This document shows positions 1 through 10,867 of a DNA stretch of 64,000 bases, one piece after another. Source of the stretch: Micropterix aruncella (taxonomy: Eukaryota; Arthropoda; Insecta; Lepidoptera; Micropterigidae); assembly GCA_944548615.1 (NCBI GenBank), contig OX155954.1, positions 9,796,881 through 9,860,880 on the forward strand. Direction: 5' to 3'. The notes below the pieces were generated by a model. It was not told the DNA's origin. It worked only from the letters and a program-made list of their open reading frames with translations, and ran no database searches. The stretch's first letter is position 1. The number at the start of each line of letters is the position of its first letter. Made by a program: the position numbers and the translations under genes.

Positions 1-1609
1 ATCCGCTAATCCAAGCAAGACTAAGGCCATGATTTTCACCAGAAAATACAAACCCGAACCCGTTGAGTGTCTCAACCTCTGGGATAAGGAGATAGAATAC
101 GCTACAGTAGTTAAATACTTTGGAGTCTATCTAGACCCAAAGCTCAATTGGAAGCACCACCTCGAGCGCAAGAGAACAACCTTCTATGCCTCGTTGTGGA
201 CGTGCAAAAGAGTCATGGGAAAAACCTGGGGGTTCAAACCCAGGGTCGCCTTATGGCTCTACAGGGCAGTACTGCTGCCGAAACTAACCTATGCTGCAAT
301 AGTCTGGTGGTCCAGGGTGAAAAAGCTTGAGACAGTAAAAATGCTTAAAAGCCTTCAAGGTAACTACCTGAGGGCTGCAACTGGCGTCATGAAGACCACC
401 CCAACAGCGGGATTAGAGGTGGCACTCTGCTGCCCGCCTCTGGACAAGCTCATCATCCACTCCGCCAGACTTACAGCATACAGACTGAAGTGTTTGGGCG
501 AGTGGAAGCGTGGAGGGCACAATCATCCTGAGCTAAACCTCCTCCACAAAAGCCCATTCACTCTGACCCAGGATCGACTACGGAAAAAAAATTCGGTAGA
601 GAAATCCTATAAAATCCTAATCCCCACCAGGGAAGAATGGAAAAATCCGCAGTGGCTTCAAAGCCACAACGCAGACGCCTGGTTCACCGACGGCTCAGGA
701 ACACATGGACGTTTTGGGGCAGGCGTGTACGGACCCAAAACCAACCACAGAATCAGCATCCCCCTTGGACAATACGCTACGGTTTTCCAAGCCGAGGTAC
801 TTGCCATATTGGAATGCATAAAACTACAAAGTCGACTTGAGGTAAAAAACAGACAAATCCTCATCTGCTCTGACAGCAGAGCAGCACTGGACGCTCTGGC
901 TAAAGCCACCACAGAATCTTCTGTGGTCTGGGACTGCATGCAGGAGCTCAACAAATTGGGAAATCCAACAAAATCACCCTAATATGGATACCGGGTCACC
1001 AAGGCATACCCGGAAACGAAGAGGCCGATAGACTGGCAAAACTGGGCACACTGGATTGCCCAGTGGAGCCAGCTGTAGGGGTCCCCTTCGCTACATGTAA
1101 GAAAATCATCAGGGACTGCTTGGAGCAGGAACATCGGGCTTCCTGGAAACAGAGTCAGGGATGTCGCCAGGCAAAAGCCATGATGGAGCAACCACTACAG
1201 AAGAAAACCAAGGCCCTACTTGACATGAGCAAGAAGAACCTTAGAACCACTATCGGTCTCCTCACCGGACACACGACCCTTAGAGCTCATCTATTCAACC
1301 TTGGCTTGACTGAGAGCAAGGATTGCCGAATATGTGGCGAGGAACCTGAAGACAGCATACACATTGTTGGCCGCTGTCCAGGGCTCGCCGCCAAAAGACA
1401 CAGTTTACTGGGACGAGCCTTTCTCGAACCCAGCGATCTGCCCAACTTGAAGGTCAGTGACCTGCTTAGTCTGGTAAGAAGTACCGGGCTACTAGCTGAC
1501 AATTGACCTAACCACACAGTGGGTAGTTACAAAAGACCTTACAGATCTAGGTGACATCAAGGGCTGGAAACAAGCCCCCCACTCCATCTACTACTACTAC
1601 TACTACTTC
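1..1609 (+). mobile_element. 3' part of a non-LTR retrotransposon (LINE, I/LOA-like)
   Basis: This element enters from the left edge of the window and ends in a trinucleotide tail of CTA/TAC repeats at 1588-1606, the kind of simple-repeat 3' end common in I-type LINEs. It carries the end of a reverse transcriptase ORF, an RNase H domain and a C-terminal zinc-knuckle-like motif, followed by a short 3' UTR (1507-1587). Whether it is 5' truncated cannot be seen because the window begins inside it. The clade (I, LOA or a relative) is inferred from the presence of RNase H and the tail, not from a phylogeny. Confidence 0.85.
2..1506 (+). pseudogene. LINE reverse transcriptase C-terminus plus RNase H, frameshifted
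   Basis: The reading frame is open from the left edge (motif NPSKT, then FTRKYK), so the first ATG at 29 is internal and not a start. The order is: RT thumb region (VKYFGVYLDPKLNW, then PKLTYAAIVWW), RNase H with acidic residues in TDGSG, FQAEV and CSDSRAAL, then in a second frame the last RNase H block (WIPGHQGIPGNEEADRLAK) and a C-x2-C-x8-H-x4-C motif (CRICGEEPEDSIHIVGRC). The frame changes from 2 to 1 around 958-961, in a GGGAAA stretch, so one frameshift breaks the polyprotein; translation in the first frame stops at 980-982. The element is therefore very likely inactive. LINE identity is firm; the exact clade is less sure. Confidence 0.88.
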
Positions 1610-2610
1610 CATGTTGATGATTAATGAAATGCGTAAAGTTTTAAACATAATGGTATTATGATAGCTGACATTCTAATTTTCATATAATTAAATTCATTTT
1701 TTTTTAAAATACGAAGGCATATTGCTGGATTGGCAATAAAATATATATTTTTTTATTATTCTACATAGATTTTGCATTTCTATTTTAATATATTATTCTC
1801 CCTGACTAGTATATAGCATATTTTGATTATTTGTATGTAGGTAATATTGAATATAATATTACAGCCATGACAACTATCACGATAGTTATGTTTATAATAA
1901 TGAAATTTTTAGCATTTAATTTTGTGACGCATACAAGTGTAGGAATGCCTATCTACTGGAGTAGTTGATTGTATTGTATTGTATTGTATTGTATTGACCA
2001 GTCGTGGGCGGAGAAAAATCCAGTTATTTATTTATCATTTCCAATTTCCTTCACTATCTAAATCATGGTGAAACTGTAACGTCGTGTATAAATTACCAGA
2101 ATTCTGTCATTCTATCTCTGAGAGAATGCTCATCAGTGGCGTTCCTAGTCTGTCTGCTGTTGTATCTGCACACAAAAAATATCTGCACACAGAAAATTAT
2201 CTGCACACAGAAAATATCATGCAAAGATTTTGACATTCTGATTGTTAGAGAGGTTTAAATTGATCCCATTTTGCGCCGCAGGCAGGCGCAAATATTTAGC
2301 ATCAGATGATGTGGTCAGATATAAAAAATAATTAAATATGATGTGTCAGGAAGATTTTTTTGATCTTGAAATATGTTGAAAATATTAAATAGCTGGCCTA
2401 TCGACTTTTTTTTTTCAGAAGTAACGACACCGGGCGTAGTAGACGTCAGCCCAGTCTCGCGCCGACCATGATCAGCGCCTGTGCGCGAAACCAATGCAGC
2501 CCATCTTTGATTTCATAAATAAGTCAACCACTTGTCTACTATTTGTTAAAATTGCCGAAAAGATACTCATATTACATAATAATTATTGATTCGCTGCCTA
2601 CTAATTTAAG
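1610..2610. other. No gene seen; AT-rich with a GTATT microsatellite
   Basis: This is AT-rich DNA without a supported coding region. It contains five tandem GTATT units at 1971-1995, which could be the tail of an old LINE, and a short GC-rich patch near 2430-2500 of unknown nature. The 84-codon open frame at 2004-2258 has low complexity and no recognisable domain. Confidence 0.5.
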
Positions 2611-2631
2611 TTAACACGTTAGCTGCGGCAC
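2611..2631. repeat. piggyBac left TTAA and terminal inverted repeat
   Basis: TTAA followed by CACGTTAGCTGCGGCAC. It pairs with the right end at 9039-9059. A further copy of the subterminal motif TGCGGCACGAGG lies inside at 2656-2667. Confidence 0.85.
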
Positions 2632-3439
2632 CAATTTTTGCATACTTTCCGTTCCTGCGGCACGAGGTATAATCGGCCCGTACCGTGACCAGACGTTAGG
2701 GCGACACGCGGTCTATTAGACCCCACCTCCTTTTACAGACTAAAATCCATTTTCTGGCGCGAAATCAAAGATAAATGAGAATTTTGGTCCTTATTGATAT
2801 AGACAGTGAATTGATGAACCCTAATCCACCGTCGCCCCGGGATCTGATGGCTAGTTTAGGAATTATTAGCAAAACAAAATATGGGATCTTATACACCTCG
2901 TAACGCACTGAAATAGGGCAAATTTTCGCTGCGATTAGTGATGGGAAAAATAATATCGACGTTTTTAAACTGTCTTAACTACGCAACGACTTGACCGATT
3001 TTGATCAATTATATCTCATTAGATCGTTTTAAGGGCAAAACCTGGCAAAACAACACAAAGCTATCAAAGGATACATTTTTTTTTAAATAATCTAAATTGT
3101 GCTTGAAGGCGCCATAAAGAAAAAAAAACCGGCCAAGTGCGAGTCGGACTCGCGCACGAAGCGTTCCATTCTATACCATTAAGAGGTACCTATTACAGAC
3201 TTATTATTGGAAAATAATGGATTACGGTTTATGCATAAGGTTTATCTTTCTATTTGTATATGAAAATCTTAATGCGGTTCACAGAATAGAAAAAAAAGGC
3301 AACCAGAAGTAGAAAAGAAACTGTCCTATTTATTCTGCCTCGGGCTTTAAAAATACAATTATTAGAACTTGAATTAACATTAAAAAATCAGTATCAATAT
3401 ACTTTTTTATAAAAATCTCAATATATATGTTGTACTTAT
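2632..3439 (-). other. 3' untranslated and subterminal region of the piggyBac element
   Basis: No coding region is seen. It holds a subterminal motif (2656-2667), several A/T runs, and the head of a widespread lepidopteran repeat at about 3122-3183. Confidence 0.6.
3122..3183 (+). repeat. 5' portion of a lepidopteran interspersed repeat (GGCCAAGTGCGAGTCGGACT family)
   Basis: Contains the block CCGGCCAAGTGCGAGTCGGACTCGCGCAC, which I recognise as the head of a common lepidopteran short repeat. Similarity fades after the CCATTA near 3180. The tail of the same family occurs at about 8140-8283 in the same orientation. Confidence 0.7.
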
Positions 3440-3627
3440 TTATGAGTGTTTTTCATTGAAACAGGGTAGACAATAAGATTTTTTGCACTGAGTGCACTGA
3501 GTCAAAATCTTTTTGGATTTTTTATAAGCTTCACGAGATGGTAAAAATGTGCGTAGTTTTTGGTAACAACCAACACATCTTCTCCTTTTTTCACCCTTTT
3601 CGAGGCAATGGCGTGCGCTTTCAGGTG
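3440..3627 (-). CDS. piggyBac transposase exon 4 (Cys/His-rich C-terminal domain)
   Basis: Begins after acceptor GTTATTTTTCAG, keeps phase 1 with exon 3 across a 284-bp intron (3628-3911), and encodes paired cysteines (CVGC, CTQC, CLPC) with a final His before the stop. This is the domain that recognises transposon ends in piggyBac. Confidence 0.88.
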
Positions 3628-6600
3628 CTGAAAAATAACAAAAATGTAAAGATAACGTAATAAAACTGACATTGTTACTTAGGTTAGATCGTAGATGAGA
3701 ATAACAATGATAATGTAGGTATAACTGCATCAAATGAATGTGTTTGTTTTATACTTAAAATGTTGAAAGAGTAGGTAGGTAAGGTAGCTTAAATTCAGAA
3801 TAATTAAAAGGAAACAATAATAAATAACTTAATAATGACCAAATGTCAAGCTTAGTTTATGAAAGCTTCAACACGTTGACTGTCAAGAAATATATCTAAG
3901 CATTACATTACCTGGGGTCTCATCGATTTCCTTTTTTATTAAAGATTCTATAAGTTTCTCCACAAAGAGTCTTTTTGGTAACTTTTTTCCATCAGTTTGG
4001 ATTGAATTAAACACAATCCAGGCATTAATTAGCGCCGTACCAAATATTAGCTCCATTACAACTTTTCTCCACCATTTGATTCCTCTCTTCAAAGTTGTAT
4101 AATAAGAAGACATCTGGTCAGAAAAGTCAATGCCTTTTTTTGTTTTATTGTACAGCAAAACACATCCCGGTTTTTTTATGCATTCGTCGGTTCCTCTCTT
4201 CTTTTTTCCAGTATCTATCAGGTTATCATCGTGATCTTTGCACGTAGTCAACATCAAAACATTCCGTTTATCCATCCATTTCATTACCTTTACGTCCTTT
4301 TTGTTCATTTTTCCAATAATTTCGCCTTTCTGCAATTTGTAACTAGTAACTTGCTTTGGCAGATATTTCCGTATTTTATTAAGTGTTCCACATAAAAATG
4401 TTTTTTGTGATAGAAGATCTTCTGCCAGGCCCAACGAAGTGTAGTAATTGTCTACTATTACGATTCTACCCTTTTCTGTCAGATTTGTCATCAATCTTAA
4501 CACTACTTTTTTACTGTGTTCTAATTCTTTTTTCTGATTTTTTTTCCCTGTATAAACCTCTAACTCAGAAGTATAACCTTCGGGAGTGCAAAGCTTATAA
4601 AGCTTTACGCCGTACCGGTGTGATTTGTTTTTTATGTATTGGCGAAAACCTAGTCTTCCTCTCCATGGTATCATGGTTTCATCGATTACCACATACTTTC
4701 CAGGATTTGCAATACGTCGAAAGTTTTCTGTAATCTTTGTGAACATATTTCTAATTTTATATAGTTTGTCAGTTTGGTCTTCATTACTTACATCACTGAC
4801 ATGCCAGCATTTAAGTAGCAATAAAAATCTGTCTCTTGTCATTACTGAAGAAATAAATTCGTTTCGATACAATTTGTTTCTGCTCCAGTATAAATTTAAA
4901 TTAGGAACTCTACACAAACCCATTGCCATTAAAACAGCCAAAAATGTTCTCATTTCCTGAGAACTGGTGTCACTCCATTTTGTCATGCGTGAATTACGTT
5001 TCATATTTTGTTGATTTATTTGTATATACTTTTGTGCGTAAGCATTTGTTTCAGATACCATTATATCAATCATCTCATCTGTAACAAACATCTTGTATAT
5101 ATCTTCAGGTGTAACTCCCACAAACGGGGGTAAATTAAACGTACATTCTCCAGCGAATTCATTAAAAGTTATGGGACTTTCCGATATATTTTCACACTCA
5201 TCGTGATCTTTAGCTTGCGTGCCGGGTAATGTTTCGTCCGTGACTAAAATGTCATCTTCTGTAGCTTCTTCATATTCACTATCTGGAGATAAATCCTGAT
5301 CTGAATGAACGCAATTTTCCATTGAAGCATACTCTTCCGAATCACTACACTCTTCCTCCGAAGGACTATAATCATTGTCAGTACCGCTAAAATTATCATC
5401 TTCCATATTATTACTCTCATCCAACTCAGGTGATTTTCGAATATTCTGCACACTGTGACATATTTTGTTTGTTTGTATTATATTATTGTTTTCGCAGTCT
5501 ATATGTTCAATAATATCATATTCGACAATATCAGGTGATTTTAGAACAGTTGGCAATTTGTTATTCATGTCTCGTTTTCCTTTAACATTGTCATCAGGAA
5601 TACTTTCTATAATTACAGAGACCTCTATTTCATGACTTTTTTTGGATTTGGACGGATTAAAGTCTTCTGAATATGTACATTCGGATGTAACATTTTCTCT
5701 CGGTCTTTTTTGTGTCGGAGTACGAAGTAATTGTTGAATGTTGTCCTCACTAAGTGATATATTACAATCCAGTAAATTGGAGCGTGAGATTTCTGACAAA
5801 GATCCAGCTCTGCTCTCCGTAGTTATATGAGGAAAATCTTTTGAAGGGGAACCTATAGGATTTTGTTTTTTTATTAGTGAGGTTGAAGCACTAGAAGCGG
5901 ACAAGCGAACATTCTGCAATATTTGACAAGTTTTTCCGGTACTAGGACTGAGATACACTGTTTCTTCTTGTGTTTTGAGTTGAATAGTTTTTCGGATGTT
6001 TGGACTGAGGTTAACTGTTTCTTCTGGTTCTTTCACTTGATCAGGATAAATTGAATTTTTTTTAGTGGCAGTCTGAGCACGTGTTTTTGCTTTGTGTTGT
6101 AATGTTCTTGTATTTGCAATAATTATAGAGCTTGGGTGCCCATGTAAGAAAGTATATTGTTTTGTATTGTCATACTGTTGTTTATCAATGACACATTCTT
6201 GTTGTGAGCTAAATTCATGTAAAGGTACGATTTTTTCAGTTATATTTGGTTCAGTAGAAAAATATGTTTTTTGACGTTTTTTTGTTGGAAAAATCTCTTC
6301 ATCACTCTCATCGTCAAACACATTTTCAATTGGCAATGTTGGCCGATTGGTTGGTTGGACATCACTTCTCGGTGGACTCTGAAAAAAATGACTCACATAT
6401 TGTATTTTGCATAAACAGGCAGTTCTCAGCCACCAGTAGCTATTTATTGAGTGTACTGATCAAAACACGGTAAAAAAATAGAATAGAAATGACAAGAAAA
6501 AAAAACGATACGCAAATAAAGCTGTGTGGTGCCGGCGGCGAATAGTACCAACCCATTTCATCCCGTGGGTGTCGTAAAAGGCGACTAAGGGAATAAAGGA

Positions 6601-8695
6601 ACACAGAAGACGGGCAGCAGCGTCTCTGAACCGTTTGACATCTTACTGCGATCGCCAACCCGCCTGCCAAGCGTGGCGATTATGGCAATTCCTCCCAAAT
6701 GTTTGGGAGAGGCCCTTGCCCAGCAGTGGGATCCCTACGGGCTACTAAAAAAAAAAGAAAAAAAGCGGGCTCACCGACTAGTTTAGGTATTATGATATTC
6801 AAAGTAGGTACTTTTCTTTATAGACTATTTAATAGATCGCCAAAAATGTCTCTAAGTTCAATCATTTTCATATAAGTAACCAGGTTTGTAAAATATCAAA
6901 ATGTCTTCGTCATAGTGACAATTCAGTACCTAATTAAAAATATTGGCTTTGTATGACCGGTACACTTGAAAATAGAATTAATTAATAAGCTGCTAGAGAA
7001 AGCCTTTGCTTGGTGATAGTTTAAACAAAGTGTTATTCTTAAATGAAAACCCTCCTTAGGTGGTGATACAACTCGTGAAAGTAAACAAGTTTCATCAAAA
7101 TAAAAGAAAGAAAAAATATAATACTTCCTATACAAAGTCCCAAGAGTAAGTTTTGTGTGACAAGTTAATTTTATTACCAATAAGTATAGGTATCATAATT
7201 AAGGCAACCAGTTGGAACAACTGATATTACCTGTATACAAATTTTCTTAAAAAAGTATTTTTACAAACGATAAAAAAGTATTTTTATCGTTTTCTTATGA
7301 AAGTTGTTCTATTTCGCGAGTGGTTACAACCTAGGAGGGTTCGCTTTATTAGATGTTATATTATTATTCATGTAAGTGGTGCAAAATATAAACAGCAGTT
7401 TAAAAATAGAGATGAATTTGGCATGCTTATTCATTACAAAAAACAAACTCACACACACACACACCACACACTTTTAAAGAAAGTTTTTAAGATTTGTTTT
7501 ACAATAAATACTTAGAATCCCAGTCCCACTCCGTAAACGCTTTATTCATGAACCGATAGCAGATTTAATCGAGACGCATTAAGCCTAGATTTCGAGTGAA
7601 GACTGAAGCGAGTGAAGCTGCGGTATATTATATATAATATACTGTCATTTTATACCAAATAGTCTGTATGCTACATCTTTCTTCTCAAGCTTTATTATGG
7701 TCCAGATTATTTACATGCGATTACATTTGGCAGCACCTTATGTTGTTGAATATTATGTTAAAGGTTTAATATAAAAACGGTGTATTAGTTAGTGCAAAAT
7801 TAATTCTCGTATCAAGCTTTTCACACAAGTAATCTTATAGATAAATGTTAGAAATATCATATCCACGCATGCTTATACAAAACGTACTTACAAACACTGT
7901 AATCCTTTATTTAAGATGGCTAAAAACAAAACAGTTCATATTAAAATATTGAGTTTCTTAAATTACTAACACAATAATTTCTGTACTTTTACCATCGTAC
8001 AATAATATACTCCGCCTGGTGCTCTCTTCCGACCACGTGACATATATCGTAAAATTTACATAAGTCGAATCTAACACACTTAACAAACTTGGTGATTAAA
8101 AATATCCCTTTACATAGGTATTTTGTTGCTTTTAACTTTTTAGTATTATTGTAATAGCGGCCTACATAATTTGAGAAAACTTCAACTATCTATCTATCGC
8201 GACAAACGGACAGACAGCGAAGTCTTAGTAATAGAGGGTCCTGTTTTTATCCTTTCGATACGGAACCCTAAAAATCTTTAATATTTATATACCTACTTTC
8301 AAAACCTAGACAAAGAACTACTGAAATATTAATTATATTACTTACCTGTTTTGTCAACGGCTGCTTTGCGTTTCTTGTGGAGTTTTTCACTACCTACAAA
8401 AATATCAATTAAGTGTTAAGTCCTAATAATAATAACATTATTATCACGATATAGAATAATAGGTAATTCTAGATATGTTGCAAAGTATTAGGTACGTCAA
8501 TAATCGTTATTACCAATAATATCTTTAGGTATAATATACTTAAGTAATAATATCTTACACTTACTTTAGGTACATAGCTACCAAGATAAGAAAAAAACTA
8601 GGTACTTACTGAAGATTTTTTCATTAAAAACTTACCTGCTTTGGCTCTGTTTCTGGGTTTTTTAAAATTAACTTCTTCCGACATCGTTTAGACAT
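3440..8695 (-). CDS. piggyBac-like transposase, four exons, apparently intact
   Basis: The protein would excise and insert the surrounding element at TTAA sites. Exons: 8636-8695, 8346-8393, 3912-6378 and 3440-3627, with GT donors and AG acceptors throughout and phases 0, 0 and 1 that fit; total 921 codons. The start is ATG at 8693-8695. The long open frame alone begins with GTG (6396), which is not a eukaryotic start, and is better explained by a TTTTTTTCAG acceptor at 6379. Residues 1-450 are low complexity, Ser/Asp/Glu-rich, with two EETVxLSP motifs. The transposase core carries D602 (IDET), D679 (VIVDN) and D787/D790 (GIDFSDQM), matching the piggyBac DDD set. Exon 4 encodes the C-terminal Cys/His domain (CVGC, CTQC, CLPC, final H). 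No stop or frameshift was seen. It is longer than the usual 550-650 aa because of the N-terminal region. Domestication is possible, but the TTAA ends favour a recent transposon. Confidence 0.9.
3912..6378 (-). CDS. piggyBac transposase exon 3 (catalytic core)
   Basis: 822 codons plus one base, from acceptor TTTCAG|AGTCC to donor CCAG|GTAATG. It holds the acidic N-terminal region and the whole DDD catalytic domain. Reading through the donor gives a stop nine codons later, which would lose the Cys/His domain. Confidence 0.92.
6526..6766 (+). mobile_element. 3' end of a LINE or LINE-derived SINE, nested in a piggyBac intron
   Basis: Contains two blocks I recognise from lepidopteran LINE tails (CATCCCGTGGGTGTCGTAAAAG and GGCCCTTGCCCAGCAGTGGGA) and ends in an A-rich tail at about 6748-6763. 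It is 5' truncated. It lies in the intron between exons 2 and 3, antisense to the transposase gene, so it would not disrupt the protein. Confidence 0.75.
7449..7471. repeat. CA-dinucleotide microsatellite
   Basis: About eleven CA units with one CC interruption, inside the piggyBac intron. Confidence 0.9.
8140..8283 (+). repeat. 3' portion of the same lepidopteran interspersed repeat
   Basis: Holds the typical end of the family: ACAGACAGCGAAGTCTTAGTAATAG, then GGTCCTG and ACGGAACCCTAAAAA. It lies in the second intron of the piggyBac gene, between exons 2 and 3. Confidence 0.7.
8346..8393 (-). CDS. piggyBac transposase exon 2
   Basis: Sixteen codons between an acceptor TTTTTGTAG and a donor CAG|GTAAGT. 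Phase 0 at both sides, so skipping it would keep the frame. A second possible acceptor 4 bases further in (GTAG again) would give a stop and is rejected. Confidence 0.62.
8636..8695 (-). CDS. piggyBac transposase exon 1
   Basis: Twenty codons starting with ATG and rich in Lys/Arg (MSKRCRKKL), ending at a strong donor AG|GTAAGT, phase 0. Confidence 0.72.
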
Positions 8696-8767
8696 GTTCG
8701 GCGCTGTAAAAGGACGTGCTCTCCAATCGACGTGATGCACAACACTGGTCGCGGGAAGCTCGCGTTG

Positions 8768-8855
8768 AGTGCGGTACGAGGTCAGGGGGGATATGGGACG
8801 TTTTAGCCTCGTTCCGCACTGCATTAAAATTATATTAATTCAGTGCGGCACGAGG
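8768..8855. repeat. Subterminal inverted/direct motif cluster of the piggyBac element
   Basis: Three copies of AGTGCGGYACGAGG lie here: 8768-8781 (forward), 8807-8820 (reverse) and 8842-8855 (forward). A fourth, reverse copy is next to the right terminus (9035-9048) and a fifth near the left terminus (2656-2667). Motifs repeated at both ends of a transposon are candidate transposase-binding sites; that role is inferred. Confidence 0.7.
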
Positions 8856-9038
8856 CCTAAGACATCCGGTACCAAGGTAGGTACACCACCGAGTCCGGAA
8901 CCATTAGTGATCTCAAATATATATTTATCTCTTTCCTACACTGGACCAAACCAAAGCTATGCCATTCGCACGACAGAGAAATTCACTTTTTTGCTTGCCG
9001 CACCACAGGGAAGTTGCATCAGGGGTGATTTAGGCCTC

Positions 9039-9059
9039 GCTTCGCACTTAACGTGTTAA
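9039..9059. repeat. piggyBac right terminal inverted repeat and TTAA
   Basis: On the minus strand this reads TTAA then CACGTTAAGTGCGAAGC, the partner of the left end at 2611. The first seven bases after TTAA are identical and the rest is imperfect, so the ends have diverged or are naturally asymmetric. Confidence 0.85.
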
Positions 9060-9289
9060 ATACAAATTTTAAAAGATTAAATACCTATGTCCTTAAAGAA
9101 AAGTATCTAAATAATTTTTTTAATAATGTCACGAGTACCCATGTATGTATTGTAAGATGTTCTCTTGTATTAATACTCGAGCCAAATTAGGCAATCTTTT
9201 TGACGTCCTCCCGACTGGTTACAGATACGAAGTCGCTTACGCAACCTCTACCTGTTGTATTACAGTGGTAATTTAGTTTCAATTTATCG

Positions 9290-9690
9290 CGGACCTGGGC
9301 GTTCTTTGCACGTAATGCCACACAGGATCGAGTGGCCTAAGGCCATTTCAAGAGTGGCATGACATCAGGTGAAACATTCACCCCCGCTGCTTAGGAAACA
9401 GTATATTTCCATAGTCTCCAGACCCCTTCAGAAATTAGTCAGAATGCACAACCGATTGGCTTCGCCGACCGGTGCGCAAACCGTCCAGTGACGCCGGGAT
9501 GCAATCCCGCCGGGAGAAACCGGTCCACTAGCTCTGAGGCCACACGGAAGCCTTACCCAGGGTAGCCTTCCACTCGAGAAGGCTTCTGAATAGGAGCTGA
9601 ATCGTGAGTTGAGCCGATCCGAGAACAAAATGGATCTTGTGGCCCAAGCTGCACGAAACCCTTAACCACCGTTGACGTTCACAATCTAGA
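9290..9690 (+). repeat. Copy 1 of an unclassified GC-rich interspersed repeat family (family A)
   Basis: Shares an ordered set of blocks with 12780-13330, 52925-53430 and (inverted) 58150-58700: CCCGCT..TAGGAAACAGTA, AGTCAGAATGCACAACCGATTGGCT, CGGTGCGCAAACCGTCCAG, and a last block TGGCCCAAGCT shared with copy 3. It is GC-rich against its AT-rich flanks. No ORF or terminal repeat identifies its class. Confidence 0.7.
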
Positions 9691-10865
9691 ATAACCGAAC
9701 GGAAGATACGGACCTACTTGAAATATGCATTTATATTGTACCTTTACAATAATAGTACCAAGAAAGGTGGCCATCTTGGTCGGAAAAAAATATAAATTGG
9801 GCAAGTCTTTTAACGTTCAACAGGCATTTAGGTAGTTATTTTTTTAATTGATTAATTTGTTGAACAGTACTCGGCTGGAGTACCTAATCTTAAACGTTTT
9901 ATTCAACCTTCAAAACCATCGCAACTATATCGTTCTTTACTGTCTTCCTATCATTTTTCTATCCTCTACAGGCCCGATAAATTTTGTTTATGTCTTCAAA
10001 ATCCCCCTTAATTCTCAAACTCAACAGGGTTTGTGTTTTTTTGCGCACACCTTTGTTTACCGTTTCGGCAGTAAATTAAAAATACTACGTCACGCTACTA
10101 TGCTGCTGTTTCTGTAGCTTTTCCCATTGGTCGGACGTATTCTGACCAACCAATTGAGAGGCGGCTGTGGCAGTTAGGTTATTCTTGAACAGCGCCGCGC
10201 CGCCGCGCGGAGCCGAGTCCTGAATCGAAACGCCAGCGCGCGAAAACGGGAGATTCGTTCATTTATCAAGACTAATAATAGGATACAGAAACGTGGCTCG
10301 AATCTGTTTAACTTTCTCGAATTTCAGGGCCGATTTAAATCCCGACAACTGTAATTGAGGACCGTTTTCACTGAATTATAATTCAGGAATATAAATAAAA
10401 TACTTCTCTTTTTGTACAGGAAGTCATGTTTTTAGTTTTTTTAATTATTGCTGATGTATACCATCAGCAACAATATTTAAAAAAATGACTCCGGTACAAA
10501 AAGAAAACTATTCTATTTAGAATTAATTGACAACTTGTGCGCGCATAAAAGCACGTTTTTTTTAGAGAATAAAGGTCTTTGTTAAAACAAATTTCTATTT
10601 ACGGAAACTCTTTGAGTCAGTCGACGAGCCTTGTCTAAAGCCTTCCACTAGCCAATTGTCCTTTAGCGGGGCTTCACGTAAGCTACGTCCATTGCCTCAT
10701 CTTTCTGAGAGTGGCGTCGCAGCGCTACTCGCCCTGCAGCAGGTATCTCGAAATGACCGCACGCTGCCGCCTTCGCACTCAGTCTGTTGCCCTCGGTGTT
10801 CAAGCAATAAAACGTGTTTATAGGAAATATGTGTTGTTTATATATTAATCCATATAATACATACA
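9691..10865. other. No gene seen
   Basis: Mostly AT-rich. A GC-rich patch at about 10190-10250 and another at about 10690-10800 stand out, but I can assign no coding sequence. The 89-codon and 67-codon frames here lack domain signals. Confidence 0.45.
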
Positions 10866-10867
10866 CA

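Larger units (their letters stand above)
2615..9055 (-). mobile_element. Complete piggyBac-like DNA transposon
   Basis: The element is bounded by TTAA at 2611-2614 and at 9056-9059, the target-site duplication typical of piggyBac. Its two ends start CACGTTAGCTGCGGCAC (left) and, read from the other strand, CACGTTAAGTGCGAAGC (right), matching at 12 of 17 positions. A subterminal motif close to AGTGCGGYACGAGG occurs near both ends. Inside, on the minus strand, is a four-exon transposase gene with all catalytic residues. At 6441 bp it is long compared with the roughly 2.5 kb of the moth piggyBac type element, because of introns and nested repeats (a LINE tail at about 6526-6766, two pieces of another repeat, a CA microsatellite). 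TTAA flanks, inverted ends and the gene agree with one another, so the boundaries are well supported. Confidence 0.9.

Noticed and set aside
29..982. ATG at 29 as a true gene start
   Set aside because: The frame is open to the left edge with conserved LINE residues (NPSKT), so this Met is internal.
6379..6396. GTG at 6396 as the start of the piggyBac transposase
   Set aside because: GTG is not a eukaryotic start; a good acceptor at 6379 and two upstream phase-0 exons beginning with ATG explain the open frame better.
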